The notes: generated by a model from the letters alone, not told the origin. A stretch of DNA of 36,626 bases from Sphaerobacter sp. (GCF_019683595.1 NZ_JADGHZ010000018.1:1-36626), one strand, 5' to 3'. Counted from the first letter of the stretch, positions 1 to 9,566 are shown. A program made the numbers and translations.

Positions 1-8
1 CCGTGGCG

Positions 9-1967
9 CTAACCGGCCTCCTCCATGAACCGGATCGGGATCGGCTCGACGTCGCCGGAGGGCTTGAAGCCGAAGACGCGCGCGTAGAAGTAGTACACGG
101 CGTCCAGGGAGCGGCGGATGTTCTCGGCTTTACGGAAGCCGTGCTGCTCGCCTTCGAACGCGATGTAGGCGTGCGGGATCCGGTTGGCCTCCAGCGCCGC
201 CACCATCGCCTCGGCTTGCGACGGTGGGACGACGGCGTCTTCCAGTCCCTGCAGCAGGATGATCGGGCATGAGATGCGGTTGGCGTGGTAGAGCGCAGAC
301 CGCTCGCGGTAGAGATCCTCTGCTTCCGGATAGGGTCCGATCAGCCCGTCGAGGTAGCGCGATTCGAACTTGTGCGTGTCGCGGGCCAGCGCGGCGGCAT
401 CGGCCACGCCGAAGTAGCTGGCGCCCGCGGCGAAGACGTCGGTGAAGGCCAGGGCGCAGAGCGTCGTGTAGCCGCCGGCGGAGCCGCCCTCGATCGCCAG
501 TCGATCGCCGTCGACTTCGCCTTGCTGCGCCAGGTAGCGAGCGGCGTTGACGCAGTCGGCGACATCGACGATGCCCCAATTGCCCTTCAGCCGCTCCCGG
601 TAGGCGCGACCGTAGCCGGTGCTCCCGCCGTAGTTCACGTCGACGACGGCGAAGCCGCGGCTCGTCCAGAACTGGATCTCCAGGTTGAGCGCCGAGGTCG
701 TCTGGCCCGTCGGCCCGCCGTGGCTGAGCACGAGCAGCGGCGGCCGCTCGCCCTCCGGCCCGATGAAGTCGCGGTTCGCCGGGCGGTAGAAGAGCGCGTG
801 CGCGGTGAGGCCGCCGTCGGTCGGGAACTCGATTGGTTCCGGTATCGAGAGATAGCCGGGGTCAAGGTCGACGTCCAGGCTCTTCCGGACCACCGTCGCG
901 TTCCCGGTTTGGAGGTCGATCGAGGCCACGCTGGCCGGGTGCGAGGCGGAGGCGGCGATCACCCAGACCTGATCGCCTGCGGGGGCGGTGCGAATGGAGC
1001 GGAACGCGGTGAAGCTCGTCTCGACCGGCTCGACGCGGCCGCTACCGGGCGTGATCACGCCGAGGTGGGTCAGCCCCCGCTGGCTGTAGAGGCAGGCGAT
1101 GCGACCGTCCTGCAGGAAGTCGTAGGTCGTCAGGCCGAACACCCACTGCGGTACCCCGAACTCGGCGTCCATGGGCGCGAGCGGGATCAGCTCTCCGTCT
1201 TTCAGGGCGTAGAGGTTCCACCAGCCCGTCCGGTCGGAGATTAGGTGCAGCGTGCCGTCCGGGCTCCAGGCGGGCTGGAAGATCGACTCCTCGGGTCCAC
1301 CCGCCACGTGGAGCACGTCGCTGAGTGTGCTGTCCTGGTTGAGCGTGCCGACCCAGAGATCAGTCCCGTCCCAGGGCATCCGCGGGTGGTCCCAGGTGGT
1401 CCAGACGAGGCGGGTGCCGTCGGGACTGACGCGCGGGAAGGAGTAGAAGTCGTGCCCCTCGGCGATGATGCGCGGTTCGGCGCTGCCGTCGGCGGGGAGG
1501 GCGACCAGCCGGTTGTGCACCTGCCCGTCGGGGGCGTGCTCCTCCTGGACACAGATGATGAGCCGGCCGTCCTGCGTCACGCAGCCGTCGGCGTAGCGGA
1601 GCGATCGCGGCGCGGGCGGCTCCGGCGTGATCGGCCGAGGTTCGTCGCCCGGATCCTGGCGGTAGAGCCGCTGGTCGGCGAAGTTGGTGAAGAAGACGGT
1701 GTCTCCGTGCAGCCAGAAGGCGCCGCCGCCGTACTCGTGGACAAGGGTGCGGACGTTGAATCCCTGCGGGGTGACGTCGGTGACGGTCCCGTCCGCGGTC
1801 CGCTTCACGAGCACGCTCCGGCCGCCCTCCGTCGGACGGCCTTCCAGCCAGTAGACGGCACTGTTTGACACCGCGACGGCCCCGAGGGCGATACTGGCCG
1901 ATGCGATCAGGTCCGAGCGGATGGGCGACTCCCACGAGCCGTACGGCGCGACTCTCGGTGTGGGCAC
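9..1967 (-). CDS. S9 family serine peptidase (prolyl oligopeptidase type)
   Basis: Serine peptidase of the S9 (prolyl oligopeptidase/acylaminoacyl peptidase) family, 652 residues, expected to act on short peptides in the cytoplasm; no signal peptide is visible. The N-terminal two thirds (about 40-380) has WD40-like beta-propeller repeats (SPDGTR, SPDGTL patterns). The C-terminal third is the alpha/beta-hydrolase domain, with SHGG for the oxyanion hole, GGSAGGY carrying Ser496, Asp577 in GLEDAVVPP and His609 in EQHGF, so the triad is complete. The GTG start at 1967 has AGGGAG about 10 bases upstream. The TAG stop lies 8 bases inside the window edge. The 128 bases upstream separate it from the DUF402 gene, so it may have its own promoter. 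The exact substrate cannot be read from sequence. Confidence 0.95.
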   Translation of the reverse strand: MPTPRVAPYGSWESPIRSDLIASASIALGAVAVSNSAVYWLEGRPTEGGRSVLVKRTADGTVTDVTPQGFNVRTLVHEYGGGAFWLHGDTVFFTNFADQRLYRQDPGDEPRPITPEPPAPRSLRYADGCVTQDGRLIICVQEEHAPDGQVHNRLVALPADGSAEPRIIAEGHDFYSFPRVSPDGTRLVWTTWDHPRMPWDGTDLWVGTLNQDSTLSDVLHVAGGPEESIFQPAWSPDGTLHLISDRTGWWNLYALKDGELIPLAPMDAEFGVPQWVFGLTTYDFLQDGRIACLYSQRGLTHLGVITPGSGRVEPVETSFTAFRSIRTAPAGDQVWVIAASASHPASVASIDLQTGNATVVRKSLDVDLDPGYLSIPEPIEFPTDGGLTAHALFYRPANRDFIGPEGERPPLLVLSHGGPTGQTTSALNLEIQFWTSRGFAVVDVNYGGSTGYGRAYRERLKGNWGIVDVADCVNAARYLAQQGEVDGDRLAIEGGSAGGYTTLCALAFTDVFAAGASYFGVADAAALARDTHKFESRYLDGLIGPYPEAEDLYRERSALYHANRISCPIILLQGLEDAVVPPSQAEAMVAALEANRIPHAYIAFEGEQHGFRKAENIRRSLDAVYYFYARVFGFKPSGDVEPIPIRFMEEAG

Positions 1968-2095
1968 GTTGCAGGCTCCCTTCGCTGCGGTTCGTTCTCT
2001 CTCCGGCGACCGCGGGCTAGCTTAGCCGAGCGGTGACGGACCCGCCAGGGCGCGGAGGCACCGCCGTCGCGATCGCCAACAAGGGCGGGTGCGGC

Positions 2096-2623
2096 TCACG
2101 CTGGCGCTTCGGAGAAGGGGAATGCACGCGTCCGGGCGCGCTCGATCAGTTCATCACGGGCACTCAGGATCATCTGGTACAGCGCCGGGTCGCGGCTCGC
2201 GAGCCCGGCGCGGTCGAGCTCGTCCTCATCAAGGGTGAGGAGGCGCCCGTCGGGGTAGACCACGACGTCGATGTACAGGTCCTGCCAGTAGACCGTGCCG
2301 TCCTCGATCCAGCTTGGATAAGTGACGTTGCAGTACCAGCCCTTGAAACGGTCGTCCTCGGTGAAGAGGGCGAAGGCGTTGTACGGCCGGGTCAGGCTGA
2401 AGTATTCGACGAACACGTCCCGCGGATCGAACACCAGGTACCCCAGGTCTTTCCGCTCGAAGACCCAGTAGGCCCGGGCGACGACCCAGTCCTCCGGACC
2501 GGGCACGGCGTGGCCCGGGTAGCGTGCCGCTTCGCGTCCGTCGGGAGTGAGCTTGACGATAGTCAGGTTCGTGCCGGGAGCGAGCCTAGGGGTGGGCTCG
2601 CCCCGGCCGCTGGGGGTTTCCAC
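2096..2623 (-). CDS. DUF402 domain protein
   Basis: 175-residue protein of the DUF402 family (FomD/nucleoside-diphosphatase-like fold). Residues 50-150 carry the typical pattern: a long hydrophobic and aromatic beta-rich stretch, FDPRDVFVEYF, GWYCNVTYPS, then DLYIDVVVYPDG and LDEDELDRA, an acidic run that in characterised members binds a divalent metal. Family members hydrolyse nucleotides or act on phosphorylated antibiotic intermediates; which reaction applies here is unknown. The ATG is 5 bases after the stop of the phosphomannomutase gene, so the two are almost certainly co-transcribed. No membrane segment or signal peptide is visible. The family call is solid; the function is not. Confidence 0.85.
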   Translation of the reverse strand: METPSGRGEPTPRLAPGTNLTIVKLTPDGREAARYPGHAVPGPEDWVVARAYWVFERKDLGYLVFDPRDVFVEYFSLTRPYNAFALFTEDDRFKGWYCNVTYPSWIEDGTVYWQDLYIDVVVYPDGRLLTLDEDELDRAGLASRDPALYQMILSARDELIERARTRAFPFSEAPA

Positions 2624-2628
2624 CTCGC

Positions 2629-3972
2629 TTATCCCTGTCGGATGACGGAGAGGACGGCCTGGGTCTTCTCCTCGAGCAACGCCGGGTCATTGGCCTCCAC
2701 GTTGAGGCGTAGCAGCGGCTGCGTGTTGGACGGCCGGACATTGAACCACCAGTCGGGATAGCTGACGGTAAGTCCGTCGAGGTAATCAAGCTCCCCGTCC
2801 GAGAAGCGGCTCTCGAGCCGCCGCAGCACGGCCTGCTGGTCCGCGACCTCGCTGTTGATCTCGCCCGAGCGGAAGTAGGTGTCGAGCGGCTTGAGCGCCT
2901 CGGACATGGTGACGCCCTCCTGCGAGAGCAGTTCGATCACGGTCAGCGCCGCGATGATGCCGGAGTCGGCGTACCAGTTGTCGCGGAAGTAGAAGTGCCC
3001 CGAATGCTCCCCGCCGAAGATCGCGTCGTGCTCTCGCATCTTGGCCTTGATGAAGGAGTGCCCCACGCGGGAGCGGATCGGCTTGCCGCCCTCGCGCTCA
3101 ATGGTTTCCGGCACGGCGCGCGAGCAGATCAGGTTGTAGACGATGCTGGCACCCGGGTGCTTGCGGAGGAGCGACTTGGACACGAGCGCGGTGATCATGT
3201 CGCCGCCGACGAACTGGCCGTGCTCGTCCAGGATGAACATCCGGTCGGCGTCACCGTCGAACGCGATCCCCAGGTCGGCCTTGTGTTCGAGCACGGCGTG
3301 CCGGAGGTCGACGACGTTCTCCGGCTCCAGCGGGTTGGCCAGGTGGTTCGGGAAGCGGCCGTCGAGTTCGAAGTAGAGCGGCACGACCTGAAGCGGCAGC
3401 CGGCCGAAGACCGCCGGGACCACCTTGCCGGCCATGCCGTTGCCGGCGTCGACAACGACCTTGAGCGGCCGGACGGACTTCGTGTCGATCAGCGACAGGA
3501 CATGGTCGGCGAAGTCGTTGAGGATCTCCTTGGAGTGCACCGTCCCGGGCGAGGGAGGATCCGGGAACTGGTCGCGCAGGACGAGGTCGCGAATCTCCCC
3601 GATCCCCTGGTCCATGCTCAGCGGGCGCGCCTCCTGGCGGCACAGCTTGAAGCCGTTGTACTCCGGCGGGTTGTGGGAGGCGGTCACCATGACGCCCGCG
3701 TCGTAGCCCGACTTTCCGACGGCGAAGTAGAGGCTATCGGTGCTGACCAGGCCGATGTCGCAGACGTCCGCGCCCTGGTCGAGGATCCCGTCGATGATGG
3801 CGCTCGCCAGGGCGGGTGACGAAATGCGCATGTCACGCCCGACCACGACCTGCTTGGCCTTGAGGTAAACCACGAGCGCCCGGCCGATCTTGTAGGCGAT
3901 CTCCGGGTTGAGCTCCTGCGGGTAGACGCCCCGCACGTCGTACGCCTTGAAGATCTCCGCGACGTTCTGCAT
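2629..3972 (-). CDS. phosphomannomutase/phosphoglucomutase
   Basis: Alpha-D-phosphohexomutase interconverting hexose-1-phosphate and hexose-6-phosphate (mannose and/or glucose), feeding nucleotide-sugar synthesis. The N-terminus IFKAYDVRG is the family signature. ASHNPPEYNG carries the phosphoserine (Ser99 counted from 3972). DGDADRM is the metal-binding loop, GGEHSGHFYF the sugar-binding loop, and RPSNTQPLLRLN the C-terminal phosphate-binding loop. All four domains are present and the length of about 447 residues is normal. An ATG at 3984 lacks a ribosome-binding site, whereas the ATG at 3972 is preceded by GGGGAG at good spacing, so I prefer 3972. The DUF402 gene follows after 5 bases. It is a plausible sugar-phosphate supplier for the glycosyltransferase cluster at 32-36 kb, by inference. 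Its preference for mannose over glucose cannot be settled here. Confidence 0.95.
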   Translation of the reverse strand: MQNVAEIFKAYDVRGVYPQELNPEIAYKIGRALVVYLKAKQVVVGRDMRISSPALASAIIDGILDQGADVCDIGLVSTDSLYFAVGKSGYDAGVMVTASHNPPEYNGFKLCRQEARPLSMDQGIGEIRDLVLRDQFPDPPSPGTVHSKEILNDFADHVLSLIDTKSVRPLKVVVDAGNGMAGKVVPAVFGRLPLQVVPLYFELDGRFPNHLANPLEPENVVDLRHAVLEHKADLGIAFDGDADRMFILDEHGQFVGGDMITALVSKSLLRKHPGASIVYNLICSRAVPETIEREGGKPIRSRVGHSFIKAKMREHDAIFGGEHSGHFYFRDNWYADSGIIAALTVIELLSQEGVTMSEALKPLDTYFRSGEINSEVADQQAVLRRLESRFSDGELDYLDGLTVSYPDWWFNVRPSNTQPLLRLNVEANDPALLEEKTQAVLSVIRQG

Positions 3973-4093
3973 CGTACTCCCCATCTGTGCTGGTGGCCAC
4001 GCACCGGCACGCGGCGACGTGGGCCAGGGCGGAACGACGGAACCGGATCACGCCCCTTCACCATGATAGTAGCAGGACAGAGGGTGGGGCGGG

Positions 4094-4852
4094 CTAAATC
4101 GGATTGGGATCGGGGATGAAGCGTGTCTCGACCCCGAAGCGTCCTCGGAGCACCTCGCCCAGCGCCTGGACGCCGAGCCGCTCGGTTGCCTCATGACCAC
4201 CGGCCAGGACGGTGATCCCCAGCTCCCGCGCCAGCGCCATCGTCGACTCGCGCACGTCGCCGGTCACGAGCGCGTCGCAGCCGGCCGCGACCGCCTCGTC
4301 GAGCGCGGAGTAACCGGAGCCGGAGAGGATCGCCACCCGCCGGAGCGAGCCGTCATGACCGTTGAGCACCACGGGTGCCCGCTCGGTCACGCGTTCCAGC
4401 CGGCTGATCAGGTCCGGCACCGTGAGAGGCTCGGGCGGCTTAGCGATCACGCCGATCGGCTGTCCCTGGACCTCGGCGAAGGGGGCGATGACGCTGAGGT
4501 CGAGTGCGGCGGCGAGGCGGTGGTTGTTGCCGACCTCCGGGTGCGCGTCGAGGGGCAGGTGGTAGGCGATGAGGTTCAAATCCGACGCGAGCAACCGCTT
4601 CAACCGCTCGCGCAGGGGACCGACGATCGGCCCGCTTCGCTCACCCCAGAGCAGCCCATGGTGGACGAGCAGCACGTCGGCGCCCCAGTCGAGGGCCGCG
4701 TCAATGGTGTACTGGCTCACACTCACGGCCGTGGCGACGCGGCTGACGGTATCGCGCCCCTGCACCTGGAGGCCGTTCACGGCAGCGTCCCGGAAGCGGT
4801 CCACCCCAAGGTACTCGGCGCAGAACGCCACGATGGCGTCACGGTCGGCCAT
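4094..4852 (-). CDS. NIF3-like dinuclear metal centre protein
   Basis: 252-residue member of the NIF3/YbgI family, which forms toroidal hexamers with two metals per subunit. It matches the short bacterial form without the inserted PII-like domain. Metal ligands are visible: His64-His65 in LLVHHGLLWG, AYHLPLDAHPEVGNNHRLA in the middle (conserved Asp and His), and GGHEATERLG near residue 219 (His and Glu). Members have been linked to GTP cyclohydrolase I-like activity and to tRNA or iron metabolism, but the role is not settled. The ATG at 4852 lies divergently from the PHP gene; a short gap separates it from the mutase gene downstream. The family assignment is firm. Confidence 0.93.
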   Translation of the reverse strand: MADRDAIVAFCAEYLGVDRFRDAAVNGLQVQGRDTVSRVATAVSVSQYTIDAALDWGADVLLVHHGLLWGERSGPIVGPLRERLKRLLASDLNLIAYHLPLDAHPEVGNNHRLAAALDLSVIAPFAEVQGQPIGVIAKPPEPLTVPDLISRLERVTERAPVVLNGHDGSLRRVAILSGSGYSALDEAVAAGCDALVTGDVRESTMALARELGITVLAGGHEATERLGVQALGEVLRGRFGVETRFIPDPNPI

Positions 4853-4967
4853 CCCCCACCTCCCTCATCCACGTTTCAGGCGGGCACCGCGTGCACGGTC
4901 CCCTGTGTCCGCACACATTCTGCCACGGGGCGCGGACGGAGGCGCCCGGGCATGCGTCCGGGGAGAC

Positions 4968-4973
4968 TATAAT
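4968..4973 (+). promoter_or_regulatory. -10 box of the PHP gene promoter
   Basis: A perfect TATAAT lies in the GC-rich divergent region between the NIF3 gene and the PHP gene, 64 bases before the PHP start codon. No good -35 hexamer sits 16-18 bases upstream, so the assignment rests on the -10 alone. Confidence 0.5.
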
Positions 4974-5037
4974 CGGGGGCGTCCTCCCGTGGCAGCCGGG
5001 AGGTCACGCGCCGGATGGCAGACTGGTGGGAGAGACC

Positions 5038-5961
5038 ATGACGCCCGAATCGTTCGTTGTCCAGGCCGACGACCCCGTCGATTTCCACCTCCACACCCGG
5101 GCGAGCGACGGGGGGTGGACGCCACACCAGTTGGTTGACCACCTCGTCGAGCACGGATTCAAGGTCGCGGCGGTGTGCGACCATGACACGATGCGCTCGG
5201 TCCCCGAGGCCATAGAGCACGCGGCCAGCCGCGGCATCCTGATCATCCCCGGCGTCGAGGTGACTACGTGGTGGGAAGACCGCCAGTGGCACCTGCTGGT
5301 CTACGGCGCCGACCCGACGAGCGAGCGCGGGCACGGCTTCGGCGCGCTGCTGGCTCGCCAGGCGGACGAGCTGGCCGCCGCGGCGGAGCGGGGCATCATG
5401 GCGCTGGAGTCCCACGGCCACGCCCTCCCGTCGCTTGAGGAAGTCGTGGACGGGCGTCCCCTGCTGCCGGTACACGTGCTGCTCACCGCGATCAAGGACG
5501 GCCACGCTTCCAACCTCCAGACGGCGCACCAGCTCGTCATGCGGTACGGGGAGACGCTACGAGTCGACGTCCCGCTGGAGGAGACGGTGAAGGTGGCGCA
5601 CGAAGCGGGAGGCATCTGCGTCCTGGCCCATCCGGGGCGGAACGACGGCGGCGGTATCCTCAGCCCGGAGCAGCTCGACAGAATGCTGCAAACGATCCCG
5701 ATCGACGGCCTGGAGGCGCACTATCGCTCCTACACGGAGGACGACACCGAGCACTACCGGGCGATGGCCCATGAGCGCGGACTGCTGGTGAGCTGCGGCT
5801 CCGACTCGCACGCGCCCAACTTCCCGGTCAACCCGCGGCCGTACCCGGCCCGCTGGGTGGTCCCGTTCCTGGAGCGGCTCGGTTGCGAGGTCGCCGGCTT
5901 CGACGGCACGTCCTGGCACCGCGGGGCCGATGCCGTCCTTCAGGCGCCGAAGACGTCGTAG
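5038..5961 (+). CDS. PHP domain metal-dependent phosphoesterase
   Basis: 307-residue PHP-superfamily protein. The four PHP motifs are visible: HLHTRASDG (His17, His19, Asp24), CDHDT (Asp48, His49), PGVEV near residue 80, and the C-terminal HPGR and CGSDSH. Together they form a trinuclear metal site that hydrolyses phosphoesters; related proteins are RNase AM/YciV-like 3',5'-nucleotide phosphatases. An in-frame upstream extension exists to 4891, but the ATG at 5038 has GGGAGAG just upstream and places the first PHP motif at the usual distance from the N-terminus, so I use it. It is cytoplasmic. The next feature is a tRNA 73 bases downstream. The substrate is inferred only at family level. Confidence 0.92.
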   Translation: MTPESFVVQADDPVDFHLHTRASDGGWTPHQLVDHLVEHGFKVAAVCDHDTMRSVPEAIEHAASRGILIIPGVEVTTWWEDRQWHLLVYGADPTSERGHGFGALLARQADELAAAAERGIMALESHGHALPSLEEVVDGRPLLPVHVLLTAIKDGHASNLQTAHQLVMRYGETLRVDVPLEETVKVAHEAGGICVLAHPGRNDGGGILSPEQLDRMLQTIPIDGLEAHYRSYTEDDTEHYRAMAHERGLLVSCGSDSHAPNFPVNPRPYPARWVVPFLERLGCEVAGFDGTSWHRGADAVLQAPKTS

Positions 5962-6034
5962 GGTAGGCGGCGAGGCGACGGGCTTCCCGGTCTGGACGCA
6001 GTCGCCGTTGTTGGGGTATAGTTACAAGCGCTGT

Positions 6035-6110
6035 GCCCACGTAGCTCAGGAGGCAGAGCACATTCTTGGTAAGAATGAGGTCCGGGGTTCGAATCCCCGC
6101 GTGGGCTCCA
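6035..6110 (+). tRNA. tRNA-Thr(GGT)
   Basis: Full cloverleaf of 76 bases: acceptor GCCCACG/CGTGGGC, D arm GCTC/GAGC, anticodon stem CATTC/GAATG around loop TTGGTAA (anticodon GGT, reading ACC/ACU), T arm CGGGG/CCCCG with TTCGAAT, discriminator T. CCA is encoded. TATAGT at 6017-6022 with TGGACG at 5993-5998 (18-base spacer) is a reasonable promoter. Confidence 0.97.
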
Positions 6111-6147
6111 CATCCTCCCAAGCTCAGAAAGATGTGGGCAAGGGGGG

Positions 6148-6176
6148 ATGACACATCAGAGAGAATGTGCTATACT
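6148..6176 (+). promoter_or_regulatory. sigma70-type promoter of tRNA-Thr(CGT)
   Basis: ATGACA (6148-6153) matches TTGACA in five of six positions. A 17-base spacer leads to TATACT (6171-6176), which is preceded by the extended -10 element TGC. The tRNA begins 43 bases after the -10 box. This is one of the clearest promoters in the window and shows a near-consensus housekeeping sigma factor. Confidence 0.75.
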
Positions 6177-6219
6177 CTCCAGCGCCAAGCGATGGCGCGG
6201 CCGGTACCGGCCAGGACAA

Positions 6220-6292
6220 GCCGATGTAGCTCAGTTGGTAGAGCAAGTGTTTCGTAAACACTAGGTCGTCGGTTCGAGTCCGACCATCGGCT
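6220..6292 (+). tRNA. tRNA-Thr(CGT)
   Basis: 73-base cloverleaf: acceptor GCCGATG/CATCGGC, D arm GCTC/GAGC, anticodon stem AGTGT/ACACT with loop TTCGTAA (anticodon CGT, reading ACG), T arm GTCGG/CCGAC, discriminator T. CCA is not encoded (CCG follows), unlike the neighbouring tRNA-Thr(GGT), so the 3' end needs CCA-adding enzyme. Confidence 0.97.
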
Positions 6293-6298
6293 CCGGAG

Positions 6299-6322
6299 AC
6301 CGCCCGAGCGGGCGGTTTTTTT
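6299..6322 (+). terminator. intrinsic terminator after tRNA-Thr(CGT)
   Basis: Stem CCGCCC/GGGCGG with loop GAGC is followed directly by seven T residues (6316-6322), a textbook Rho-independent terminator 7 bases after the tRNA. Its last T overlaps the stop codon of the convergent gene at 6322. Confidence 0.9.
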
Positions 6323-6723
6323 CATGCCCCTTCCATCGGCCAGTGCGATGCCTCGTAGGCCAGCGGCAGCTCGGCGCTAGTCACGGCGCCGCCTGTGCCT
6401 GCCTCCGCGCCGGCGTGGAACCGTGGATCACCGATCGCAAAGCCGCGCGCGATTTGCTCCCCTTCGACCAGATAGCCGGCCAGGCGCTCGGTGAACGCGC
6501 GGACGTCCGCGTTGTTCCAGAACCGCTCGAACTGGACCTGGAAGTCGTCGCCGCTCAGGCCGAACTGGAGGACGCAGAAGCCGCTGCCGACGTAGGTAGT
6601 GAACTCCGCGAAGCCGGCGTCGGCGAGTGCGGTCGCCGGCAGGTGCTCCAGCGCGCGGCGCAGGCCGACTTCGTCGCCGGTCTTGAGTCGGGCAACGTAG
6701 ACGAAGCGTCGGGTTCTTGCCAT
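6322..6723 (-). CDS. conserved hypothetical protein, possible ferredoxin-like fold
   Basis: 133-residue soluble protein that I do not recognise. The first 95 residues alternate strand and helix: RRFVYVARL, EVGLRRALEHLP, FAEFTTYVGSGFCVLQFGL, then QVQFERFWNNADVRAFTERLAGYL. This resembles one repeat of a dimeric alpha/beta-barrel (ferredoxin-like) protein. The remainder is Gly/Ala-rich and probably flexible. The ATG at 6723 has AAGGAG 10 bases upstream; a GTG at 6732 overlaps that ribosome-binding site and is less likely. It lies convergent to the tRNA-Thr genes, and its stop codon overlaps their terminator. No function is proposed. Confidence 0.75.
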   Translation of the reverse strand: MARTRRFVYVARLKTGDEVGLRRALEHLPATALADAGFAEFTTYVGSGFCVLQFGLSGDDFQVQFERFWNNADVRAFTERLAGYLVEGEQIARGFAIGDPRFHAGAEAGTGGAVTSAELPLAYEASHWPMEGA

Positions 6724-6869
6724 GCCGGTCACTCCTTCTCATCCCTGAGTCGACGTCGAGAGGCACCGGGCCAGCGCTCGTCTCCCGCGTGACCCGCCAC
6801 CCGGGGTTGGGGCCTGCGAGCCGCGATCGACACTCGCTGGCGAGCGACGGGGCAAAGTCCATGCCGCGC

Positions 6870-9566
6870 CTAGCGGCTCACCCGGCGCACGCGCTTGTGC
6901 ACCTCGACCGCCAGCAGGACCATGACTCCGACCAGCACGATCCGCACCCAGGCGTCCAGAGAGATCGGCTCAAGTCGGAGCAGGTACTGAGTCGGAGGCA
7001 GGTAGAGCGCGATGATCTGGAGCGCCACGCCGCCCAGGGTCGCAAAGAGGAGGAACGGGTTCGAGCGCGGATCAACCCGGAAGGAGGAGCGCCAGAGCGA
7101 GCGGACGTTGAAGACCTGGAAGGCTTCGACAACCACGAGCGTGGTCAGCGCGACGGACCGCGCGGCGGTGAGCGACCCGGAGGTGTCCAGTTCCCAGCGG
7201 AACAGCAGCAGAGTGCCGAGCGCGGCCAGCACCCCGGCGATGGCCACCCGCTCCCAGAGGACCCGCGAGAGGATCGGCTCCGATCGCGGGAGGGGCTTGC
7301 GGTCGAGCACGTCGCGTTCCGGTGGTTCGAACGCCAGGGCGATGTCTTGCAGGCCCTCCGTGGCGAGGTTGAGCCAGAGGATCTGGGCTGCCAGCAACGG
7401 CAGCGGCCACCCGGCAGCGACGGCAGCGACGACGGCGACCACCTCGGCGACGTTGGTGGCGACGAGGAACAGGGTCACCTTGCGGACGTTGTCGAACGCG
7501 GTGCGGCCCTCCTCGACCGCGGCGCAGATGGTCACGAAGTTGTCGTCTGCCAGGACCATGTCCGCGGCTTCGCGGGCGACATCGGTGCCGCTCCGACCCA
7601 TGGCGACGCCGATGTCGGCGGCGCGCAGCGCCGGACCGTCGTTGACCCCGTCTCCGGTGACGGCAACGACCTCACCGCGCTCCTTCAAGGCCGCGACGAT
7701 GCGCAGCTTGTCCTGCGGGGTCACACGGGCGTAGACCGGCACCTCGGCTACCGCGCTCCGGAGGGTGTCGGCGTCCATCTCCGCGAGATCCTCGCTGGTG
7801 AGCACGCGTGCGTTGTCCCCGGCGATCCCCAGGTCGCGCGCGATGGCCGCCGCGGTCACAGCGTGGTCCCCGGTGATCATCAAGACCCGGATACCGGAGC
7901 GATGACAGCGTGCGATGGCCTCACGGACGCCTGGTCGCGGCGGGTCGATCATCCCCTGGAGTCCGGCGAAGATCAGACCCCCGGCCTCGACGGCGGTCGC
8001 GGTGTCCCGCGGAGGCCGATCGAGCGGCCGGTACGCCATTGCCAGCACGCGCATCCCATTGCGCGCCATGTCGTCCACGGCTTCTTGGACGGCCGCCTTG
8101 TCGAGCGGCACGACCGCCTCTCCCCGCCGCATCCGGTCGCAGAGCGGCAGGATGCGCTCCGGGGCGCCCTTGACTGCCAGCAGATACCCATCGCCGGTGC
8201 GACGCAGGCTGGCCGAGTACCGCCGCTCCGCTTCGAATGGGACTTCGTCGACGCTCGGGTAGCGGGCGCGCTGATCCTGCGGGTCCACGCCGGTGCGGTG
8301 GGCCGCGATCAGGAGCGCGGCCTCGGTTGGGTCGCCCGTGACGTGATAGCCGTCGCCGGTGGGGTAGACAGCGGCCTCGTTGGTGAGGACGCCGATGAGG
8401 AGCGTGTCGTAGACCGGATTTCCGGGCCGCACCGGTTCCGGCTCGGAGGACAGCGCGTGGGTGGTGCCCGGCTCGACGGTCCGCCCGCCGGACCAGACCC
8501 GGCGCACCGTCATGCGATTCTCGGTGAGGGTGCCCGTCTTGTCGGAGCCGATCACGGTGGTGCTGCCGAGCGTCTCCGCCGCGGGGAGGTGCCGAATGAT
8601 CGCATTGCGCCGGGCCATCCGGCGGACGCCGGCCGCGAGCGTGATGGTCAGCCCCACCGGCAACCCCTCGGGCACCGCCGCGACGGCGAGCGCCACCGCC
8701 ACGAGCACTATGTCCACCGCCCCCTGCCCCTGCGCGACACCGATCGCGACCGTGGCGGCGGCCGTCACCGCCGTGTATAGGGCAAGGCTCCGGGCCAGAT
8801 GCGCCACGCGCTGCTGGAGCGGGGTCGCCGTGTCCTCCGCCTCGCGCAAGGCGCTGGCGATCCCACCGAGCTCCGTGTTGACGCCGGTGTCGACGACGTA
8901 CCCCCGGCCGCGCCCCGACACGACCACCGTGCCTGAGAAGGCGAGGCTGGACCTGTCGCCGAGCGGCGCAGTCTCCGGGACCGGGTCTGGATGCTTGGCG
9001 ACGGGGACCGATTCCCCGGTGAGCAGCGATTCATCGACCAGGAGCGACGTCGCGGTCGTCAGCCGGAGGTCTGCCGGGACCCGCGTGCCCGACTCCAGGA
9101 GGACGACGTCGCCGGGCACGAGTTCCCGGCTGGGCACGTCACGCTCGATGCCGTCACGGACGACGCGGGAGTGCGGCGCGCTGAGTTGCCGGAGCGCGCG
9201 CAGCGACGTTTCCGCCTGCCGCTCCTGGTAGAGCCCGATGGCGGCGTCCAGCAGAAGCGCGAAGGCGATGACGATGACATCGACCGTCTCACCGATCAGG
9301 AGGCTGATCGCCAGGGCGACGAACAGGATGTAGCTCAGCGGACTGCGGAACTGGCGGAGCAGCAGGACCAGGAGCCCTGGCGGCGGCTCCTCACGGATCT
9401 CGTTCGGGCCGAAGCGGGCGAGCCGTGCCGCTGCCTCTGCGTCGGTCAGCCCCGTGTCAGATGTGCCGAGGCGCGCGCGGACCTCGTCGGCCGGGAGGGC
9501 GTGCCAGGGAGGAGCGTCGGTGGGGCGGCCGGTACAGGTATCGGTTGCGGCGGATCGGTTCCGCAC
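6870..9566 (-). CDS. cation-translocating P-type ATPase (P2A, Ca2+-type)
   Basis: About 898 residues, an inner-membrane P2-type ATPase probably exporting Ca2+. In order: cation-ATPase N domain (about 20-90), M1-M2, actuator domain with TGES, M4 with PEGLP, phosphorylation motif [10 protein letters not shown] (Asp342), nucleotide-binding domain with KGAPERIL, hinge [11 protein letters not shown], then six C-terminal membrane segments. M5 has TNVAEVV and M6 NLATEGL. Compared with SERCA, these keep the Glu of M4, the Asn and Glu of M5 and the Asn and Thr of M6, with Glu replacing the M6 Asp. A GTG at 9572 overlaps GAGGGAG; the GTG at 9566 has that motif at proper spacing, so I use 9566. K+/Na+ or Mg2+ transport is less likely. 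Confidence 0.93.
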   Translation of the reverse strand: MRNRSAATDTCTGRPTDAPPWHALPADEVRARLGTSDTGLTDAEAAARLARFGPNEIREEPPPGLLVLLLRQFRSPLSYILFVALAISLLIGETVDVIVIAFALLLDAAIGLYQERQAETSLRALRQLSAPHSRVVRDGIERDVPSRELVPGDVVLLESGTRVPADLRLTTATSLLVDESLLTGESVPVAKHPDPVPETAPLGDRSSLAFSGTVVVSGRGRGYVVDTGVNTELGGIASALREAEDTATPLQQRVAHLARSLALYTAVTAAATVAIGVAQGQGAVDIVLVAVALAVAAVPEGLPVGLTITLAAGVRRMARRNAIIRHLPAAETLGSTTVIGSDKTGTLTENRMTVRRVWSGGRTVEPGTTHALSSEPEPVRPGNPVYDTLLIGVLTNEAAVYPTGDGYHVTGDPTEAALLIAAHRTGVDPQDQRARYPSVDEVPFEAERRYSASLRRTGDGYLLAVKGAPERILPLCDRMRRGEAVVPLDKAAVQEAVDDMARNGMRVLAMAYRPLDRPPRDTATAVEAGGLIFAGLQGMIDPPRPGVREAIARCHRSGIRVLMITGDHAVTAAAIARDLGIAGDNARVLTSEDLAEMDADTLRSAVAEVPVYARVTPQDKLRIVAALKERGEVVAVTGDGVNDGPALRAADIGVAMGRSGTDVAREAADMVLADDNFVTICAAVEEGRTAFDNVRKVTLFLVATNVAEVVAVVAAVAAGWPLPLLAAQILWLNLATEGLQDIALAFEPPERDVLDRKPLPRSEPILSRVLWERVAIAGVLAALGTLLLFRWELDTSGSLTAARSVALTTLVVVEAFQVFNVRSLWRSSFRVDPRSNPFLLFATLGGVALQIIALYLPPTQYLLRLEPISLDAWVRIVLVGVMVLLAVEVHKRVRRVSR

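Noticed and set aside
285-1244. 319-codon plus-strand frame opposite the S9 peptidase
   Set aside because: Antisense shadow; the minus-strand frame carries the full catalytic triad and beta-propeller.
6717-8780. 687-codon plus-strand frame opposite the P-type ATPase
   Set aside because: Antisense shadow of a well-supported gene; low-complexity Asp/Gly/Arg/His composition.
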